NCBI GenBank assembly: GCA_026874595.1
Contig: CM049316.1
Coordinates: 13,692,839-13,756,838, forward strand
DNA length: 64,000 bases
Direction of reading: 5' to 3'
Source: Sipunculus nudus
Lineage: Eukaryota > Annelida > Sipuncula > Golfingiida > Sipunculidae
Under the pieces are notes generated by a model, which saw only the letters and a program-made list of their open reading frames with translations, did no database searches and was not told where the DNA came from. This document shows positions 54,401-62,200 of the stretch, in pieces (position 1 is the first letter of the stretch; the number at the start of each line of letters is the position of its first letter). The translations under genes and the position numbers were made by a program.

Positions 54401-56906
54401 ATTTTAATATTTTAAAATTTTTCATCTGCAATATTACACATCTGAATACATAAGTTGCTTTCAAATTTCAGACTTTAATGGCTTAAATCCATAAACATAC
54501 AGCATATGAAAGTTATTTCAACAGTGCTTAAAGGAAAAATTTCATAATTAGTATATATATTTAATGATAATTGAGAGATGATGGACAGACAAGAGCTGAT
54601 CACTTTATGTTCCATTCTCCTGGGGCAAGAATATGTTTCAATATTAGATCTTAATTTTTTCTAATCCAATTATCTTTCAAATTGAAAAAATTGTACACAT
54701 TTGCAATATTAACTAATGTCCCAGTGCACAGGTGATGATGAGGTGCTAAGGATCAATGACAGCCGGGGGGGGGGGGGGGAGGAGATGGGATTAACAACAC
54801 TTTTGCATAAACATTCAGGGCAAACAAAGCCTGATCTCCAATTCTGCTGAGGCTCGAAAATAATGAACACATGTTTGTATTAGATCCTTTTTTTTTAATT
54901 TAAGTTTAATTTGTATACATTTCCAATATAACATAAATTTCTGAATATAAACGTTGATTCATAATTCTAAATTGCATCATCATAAATCTCAATCTTGTCA
55001 TGTAACACCACATCATGCATACAAATGTATATTTATATATTCATGGGGGGGGGGGAGGGGGTGTGATATGAGAACAATTGTACACCTGTCACAGCAGGGG
55101 ATCTCCCCCAGTGACTGAAACAAATCAGGAACCCTGGCACAGCTGACTTCCAGTGACCTGGAGTGGCCTACCTGCATCTGGAACAAAGCAAGTGACTACA
55201 ATAGACCCTCAAGATAAAATTCAATAACTAGCCTAATTTTCAACCTTTTAGTTTCAAATTTCAGATTTAAACACATTAAATACTTATGTTTACATTCTGA
55301 GAAAATTAAATCAACAGTACTCACAGGGAAAAAATGTGCCATGGTCAAAGTTGGGTAAAATTTCAGGTACTGATTTTATGTTTATGCTAATAACTTATAA
55401 AATTTACAAAATACAGATCTAATTTTGGGTATACAATTGAATCTTAATTAAACAAAGTTATATACTTAAAAAAAATTCTCTAGCTTCAATAATTTTCATG
55501 AAACCTGAGTAAATATTTTTCCTGATTTTTTACAAAGTCAATTTTGTTTGGGCACATAACTTAAAACAATTTCCCAATTCTTACATCATTTCTGGCATGT
55601 GCATAGCGAATGTATAGAAAAATATGTATATTATATATGATCAAAGTCAGATCAGTGGTTTTGATACTAGGCAGTCCTGAAGTGTAACAAAGGGTTTTTA
55701 ATGAAAAAAATGAAGTTTTTCATTAATATCTCGAAGGAATTAAGTTCTGGTGACCAAATTATTGGCATGGTAGGGGATTTTGGAGACATCTTACTGTATG
55801 CCTAATTTAAGGAACTTAGAGCTGAAGCTGGGGAGCTGAGCTCTAGCAAACTGCATAACACTAGGTTGATGTAAACAATATGTGACATGGTGCTTGAAAA
55901 CTTGAATAAAATCTACAGTTTTTGATCAACTGGTTTCAAATTTTAGATGTTAACAGTTGAAATGCTAACAAAAACATGCTTTGAAAATTAAATCCACAGC
56001 AGTTACAGAAAAAAAACGTGCCATGGTCAAAGTTGGGCAAAGTTTAAGGTACCAATTTTTTATTTTTGCTAATATTTCAAAAAATTTAAAAGATTTTGAT
56101 CAAATTTTGGGTATACAATTTAATTTTGATTAATAAAAGTTATATTACTGGAAAAAAAGTGCTTAGCTTTAACAAGTTTTGTGTTAAGTGATCAAATTTT
56201 TTTCCTGATTATTTACAAAATGCATTATGTTTGGGCCCATAACTTTTTTAAATTATATAATACAGACCCAATTTCTGGCATGTACATAGGAACCATATAG
56301 AGGATTATTTATGGTAAATATGAGGAAAAACAGATGAGTGGTTTTGATATTAGGCAGTCCTGAAGTGTGAAAATAGGATTTTAATAAAAAATTGAGGTTT
56401 TTCCTTAATTTCTCAAAGGAACGAAGTCGCAAAGACCCAGTTTTCGGCTTGGTAGGAGATCTTGGGGACATCTAACATTATGCTGAATTTTGGATTCCTA
56501 GGTCTTACGGTTTCAAAACGTGCCACATCTACGGACGGACGGACGGACGGACGGACGGACGGACAGACGGACGGACAGACGGACGGACGACGGACAATGG
56601 ACCACGACTATAGCTCAGATGACTTATAGTCAGCTGAGCTAAAAACAGTATTTTAACCAAACACATTTTTACAGTAACTTAATTCGAGGGAGCACAGTTG
56701 AGTCACAGACATATCCATACTAGAACAAGATATATCTATGAGGCTAAATAACCCAGAAGCAATTTTTACACAAAAGGTCTGGTTAAAATGAGGGATTCTT
56801 GGCAAAATGATGCCAATCCAGTGTCTCTGAGTTAGAAAGGCACACTAGGTTAATGTACTTACTGCACCACTGGAAACTTCTGCCAGTTTGGTGAGTTCAC
56901 ACACAC

Positions 56907-57003
<97 letters not shown>

Positions 57004-59172
57004 GTATATGTCAGAGACGAGATTGAAATCCAGGCGGATTTTAAATTCGCCTAGACGAGATTGCGATTGTGATCTCGCCTAGGCGAGATTGCAATTGTGA
57101 TCTCGGCTAGACAGATTTTAAACTCGCCTAGACGAGATCACAATCGCAATCTCGCCTAGTCGAGATTAAAATCCATCATGGAGCAGGCCAGGATTTTAAT
57201 CTCGCCTAGGCGAGTTTAAAATCCGTCTGGTGTCATCCAGGCGAGTTTAAAATCTGCCTGATATTACTTAGGCCAGTTTAGAATCTGCCTAGGCGAGATT
57301 AAAATAGTGATCTGATCTAGTTTCCTAATATAATAAGCATTGTAATTGACATATGAAAGATATTTTCAGTCGGATTTTCAATATTTTAACACTGAATGGT
57401 TATATATAGTTAAAAGGTAATATATTTATTAATATTTACAGAATATTATACTATTAATGTAATAATTAACTTTTTTACAGTAATGTAATAATTATTCATG
57501 TGATAATTAAAATTAATTTTGGAAACAGAATTATGAAATAGATATTTGATTATTATTTGAACTTTTGATGTGTTTCATGTGGTCTACAGCATCCTTATCA
57601 TACCAATTATTTGCTAAACATTAATTAATCTTTATTTTTTTTCTCCAGTTTTCTTAACAACCTTGGGATTGTAAATATCACTAATAATTTTTACAAATAA
57701 ATAATTTGTAATTGTATTTAAATAAATGGCAATTAGAGAACAACAAGAGGTATATTGAAGCACACTTATGAGATATTATGAAGAGCAAATCTGGGGGAAA
57801 AAGTCATCCAGTTGCATATTGAATCAATCATAGATAGATAGATAGACAGATAGATAGATTAGATAGCTATTACTTCACTATTTAATTAGTATATTACACA
57901 TTAACATAAACAATCATCCTATTTGATAATTCTTACAGGACAAACAGAACAAATTAGTTGGTTGATCTAGTTCAAATGTTTCTTTTCACGCAGGTATTCA
58001 ACACTCAACAATCAAAACATGTACACTTATGGTACAAAATATGCATGGTATCAGTATTTATGATGGGCTTTGATACACCATCCTTTTTTTAGGTAATTAA
58101 ACATCATATGAGAAAAGGTAAAAGATGATACACAGATGTATGCAAGTGAATATTTCTTTGTCGTATATAGTCTTTTCTTATAATGTATATAATATTCTTC
58201 TGATCTTTTTTTTTTAGGCATGTTTTGTGAGGCATTTTGTGAAGCTTCAATATTTATGTAGACTGTGTTACAAGATAACTGCCTTTTTTTGGTCAGTTTT
58301 ATATCATATCATTTCTAGATTAATAGAGTAATAGATCATTTATGCATGTGAACATGCATTGAATTATATTGATAAAAAATAAATGAGCTATGTTCCTTTT
58401 GTCTTTTTAAAATACTACATTACTAATATTACTAATACCAGTTTCCCTTCAAATTAATATTGACAACAAAATTATTATGTAAATAATCAGCAGCAGCCCA
58501 CATCATATATCATTTGAATATGCCATATAAAATACCAATGTAAGTTTCTTATTACATAGTTTATAAATAAAAATATAAAATAAAAAAATTAATGTTAATT
58601 ATTACATAAATATTATAATATTCTGTAAATAATATTAAATATATATTACTTGTGAACTATACATAACCATATTATTAAAAAATATATAATATAAAATATT
58701 CCATTTCCAAAATTAATGTTAATTATTTAATTAATAATATAGTCTGTAAATATTAATAAATATATTACTTGTGAACTATACGTAACTATTCAGTGTTAAA
58801 ATATTGAAAATCTGACTGAAAACATCTTTCATAAGTAAATTACAATGCATAATTTATTGGGAAATTAGATCAGATCACTATTTCAATCTCGCCTAGGCAG
58901 ATTTTAAACTCGCCCAAGTGATATCAGGCAGATTTTAAACTCGCCTGGATGACACCAGACAGATTTTAAACTCGCCTAGGCGAGATTAAAATCATGGCCT
59001 GCTCCATGATGGATTTTAATCTCGACTAGGCGAGATTGCGATTGTGATCTCGTCTAGGCGAGTTTAAAATCCGTCTAGCCGAGATCACAATTGCAATCTC
59101 GCCTAGGCGAGATCACAATCGCAATCTCGTCTAGGCGAATTTAAAATCCACCTGGATTTCAATCTCGTCTCT

Positions 59173-59220
<48 letters not shown>

Positions 59221-62200
59221 CCCACATGGGTTTTGATGCAATTTTAAAAACATATATGCACATACACATGTACGTTAACAAGTGTTTCAAGCACTGATAT
59301 TCCAGAACACCCAGTTTTAATACCCCATGCACATTAAATAATGAAACTGCGATAGATGATTGAGGAACTACTAGTAAAACACAATCATGTACACTCTATG
59401 GTTCTGATAAAGCCCAAAGGCATGTACATGTATATATATCAAGAGTGACAGAGCGATACACTTTAAATGACATAATAATCAATACACCTTTTATGGAATG
59501 ATTATGATTTCTCAAACTTCAAACACAAGATGTTCAAGATCAATACCAGTAGTACCATCAAGTTTGATGGATATTTCAGAAGCCCCGAGCAGCACTAAAA
59601 ACATATTTAATGATTCTGTTAAAGGGTTCATGGTTTGACATCACTTATTTTCATGCTCTCATCAAACTTCACAACTTCCTCCCAGGTCTTTCAGACATTA
59701 CTTAATAAAGTCTACACTGTGTGTGTGTGTGTGGAGTTCTTACTGTTATTGCAGATATTCTTCTTAAGAAAATTTCTAAGACAGGTAATACTTCATAACT
59801 ATTCAAAGTATCAAGTTCCAATTTTTTTTGTCAATATTTTCATAAAGCTAGCTTGATTTGTCATTAAAATCTAGTAATTAGAATCAGTGGCCTATAAATA
59901 AGAAGTATAACTTCTGGTTAATGCTCTTTTTTTAAACCATTTGAACAAGATGGCAAAATCTGAGGTGAAAATGAGTCATTCATGATGGACAAGTGCAGTG
60001 GCACATTTGATACAGGAATCTTTGACTTCTGACTTGTGTGCAAATTATAAACATTTACATCACAAGTTCCTCTTCAGCAAGTGAAAATCCCAGAGGATAT
60101 ATTAGTCCAAATTTTATTAAAAAAATTCATAGTCCATCATCAAATGTTAAAATATGCACACAAAATGGTGTCACTAGGTCATGTGAGACAAAGTGTACAG
60201 ATTATTGGATAAGGCCCTAATCCTGAGTTGAGCTGATCCACAACATTTAATACATGATTCTGGATGCAGCAGGTAATACATTTATCCATTACTAGCCCTG
60301 CTGTACCACACCTGTATTGATCAAGAACCATCAGCACCACCAGAAAATAAACCCTCTTTACTGTAACATGCATTTCAATGTCTTACTAACTAAGCTAAAG
60401 ACTGAGCACTTATTTTGTTAAACCCTGTAAGAATCAACATAACACAAATACCCCTCTCCAATCATTATTCTTTTGTTAACAAATTTAAAATGATGTTCAC
60501 TTTATTCCTATCACTTAAGTTTAATACCTGCTTGTCAAAAAGTTTTAAGCAAAAAGATACATTCAAAATTGGGTTAAGAAGCATCATATCTTGTCTGTTT
60601 GATTTAACAGGTTTTTACTTGCACTTGTTATGTAACAATTGAGTATTTCCACATCTCACTGGCATCAAAATTATTCTTTGTATTGCAGAAATAGTTTTGT
60701 CACAAAGCAACACAGGTTTGAAATTTAAACTGAATACCAAATGAAACCCAGAAATTGTAAGGATCCATATGTATTAAAACAATCCAGTATTATCAGTTAA
60801 TCTTAGCTTCAAGTTTGTTTAATCATTAACTAAAATATATTTTCCAGGGTCTGTAGCAATTACATATGGTTTAGAATTAGGTTAAGGGGCGGGCTTAATA
60901 CAATTTTGATGACACAACAGCAACCATAGCTATTTACACGTCTCTTCACTAAGCAAGGCTTGACATTAACATTTAACTGGCTTCGCAAGGCACTTTAAAG
61001 CTGAAAGATGTGGTAATCAGACACACAAATGACCACCCCCTGACAAGTCATCTTTTTGATTAGGGATATGGATAAAATGTAAACCTCAAAGAGAAATTAT
61101 TCTTAAATTCCCTACTGAATCCCCTTCTCTAAGAAATGTACTTTTTTTTTGTAACTTTCATAATACCAATTTATCTTTAATTATCTGTAAGCTGTACATC
61201 AACTACTACAGAGAGGTTATTCACACTAAACATTTAGATACATTTAATGTTTAACATAAAATAAAACATGCCCTAACATTTTGTGGCTGCAGTTTTTATA
61301 ATTTTGTAGGGCAAGTAGAAATTTATATCTAGTGCATGTAAAATCAAGATATTATTTGCCTGTTAGGCAAGTACTTGCAACAGTTAATGGCTGGCCTTGT
61401 TGAGCCCAAAAAATAACTTATGTCCTTTTATTGCAACAGACTCTGGTGACTATATTAGTAGTAATATTAATTATAAACACAATTAGTGGTAATTAGTTTG
61501 TAGACTCACTTTGGGCAGTCACGTCTTCCTGACCCTCGCCGTTGGTGTGTTCATCCTGGGTCACGTCAAAATACATGGGACGTCCTGCCAATTGCTGGTT
61601 CTCCCAAAACCTGCTGTTTTCATTGGCTGCTGACCCGGATGCCATTGGTCCTGGAGGGACATCTACCTCGTCATAACCCTCATCATCTTCATTAACCCCA
61701 TCACCCATTAACAGATCCAGAGGTAAACCATGTGGGTCATTTGGTCTACTAAACAAATCACTAGTACCTGTATCAAAGTCCATCTGCATGGACATCTGTT
61801 TTTGCTCCGCAAAATATCTACTCAAGTGTGCTTCTCCTTTATTAAATGGATTATTTGCTGCGGATGGCAGTTCAACTACATCATAACTAGCAGATGCATG
61901 CCCTAATGCTGCATCTGTACCAACAGCTTGTGTGTACTGCTTCATGATCCCAGCAGGTGGCGCCACATCTTCATCTGGTGTATCTAAAGTATCATCCGTC
62001 AGTGTGGTGTCAGCATCAAAATCACTGCATTCAGCTTCAAATTGCTTCAAGTCATCAGCGTCTAATTTTACCTCATGGACACTTATATCGTGCTCTCCCC
62101 CAGCTTGAGCACCAAATAACATACCACCAGGGGCTATGTCAAGCTTTTTACTTTGTCCAACAGGGGGTGTTAGTGCTAGTGTGGCTGCCTGGACACCCTG

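Larger units (their letters stand above)
52146..56640 (+). mobile_element. HINE/pearl-like element, copy C (4.5 kb, composite)
   Basis: Left end ACAAGGGACCTATGGGTCAC then GACGCTCAGCTG. A second left-end-like stretch begins at about 53796, and poly-G-bearing modules fill 53000-55080. From about 55300 the sequence is collinear with the right half of copies A and B, through (ACGG)n at 56533-56590 to the hairpin at 56612-56640. It may be one element with an expanded core or several nested ones. Confidence 0.6.
57010..59175. mobile_element. Foldback DNA element with roughly 500-bp inverted arms
   Basis: The left terminus GTCAGAGACGAGATTGAAAT matches the inverted right terminus. The arms run about 57010-57535 and 58697-59175 and are highly similar when one is reversed (about 90-95% over the outer 300 bases by eye). 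The outer 300 bases of each arm are built from repeated CTCGCCTAGGCGAG-type palindromes and TTTAAAATC words. The 1.2-kb centre is AT-rich and non-coding, so the element is non-autonomous. It is inserted in a TA microsatellite, so any TA duplication cannot be distinguished. Confidence 0.88.

Noticed and set aside
56888-57082. Open frame of alternating Ile-Tyr codons
   Set aside because: Direct translation of the TA microsatellite. Not coding.
61950-61970. GGTGGCGCCAC inside CEP192 exon w2, resembling the repeat palindrome
   Set aside because: It encodes part of the conserved-looking VAPPAG segment and lacks the repeat's flanks, so it is most likely coincidence.
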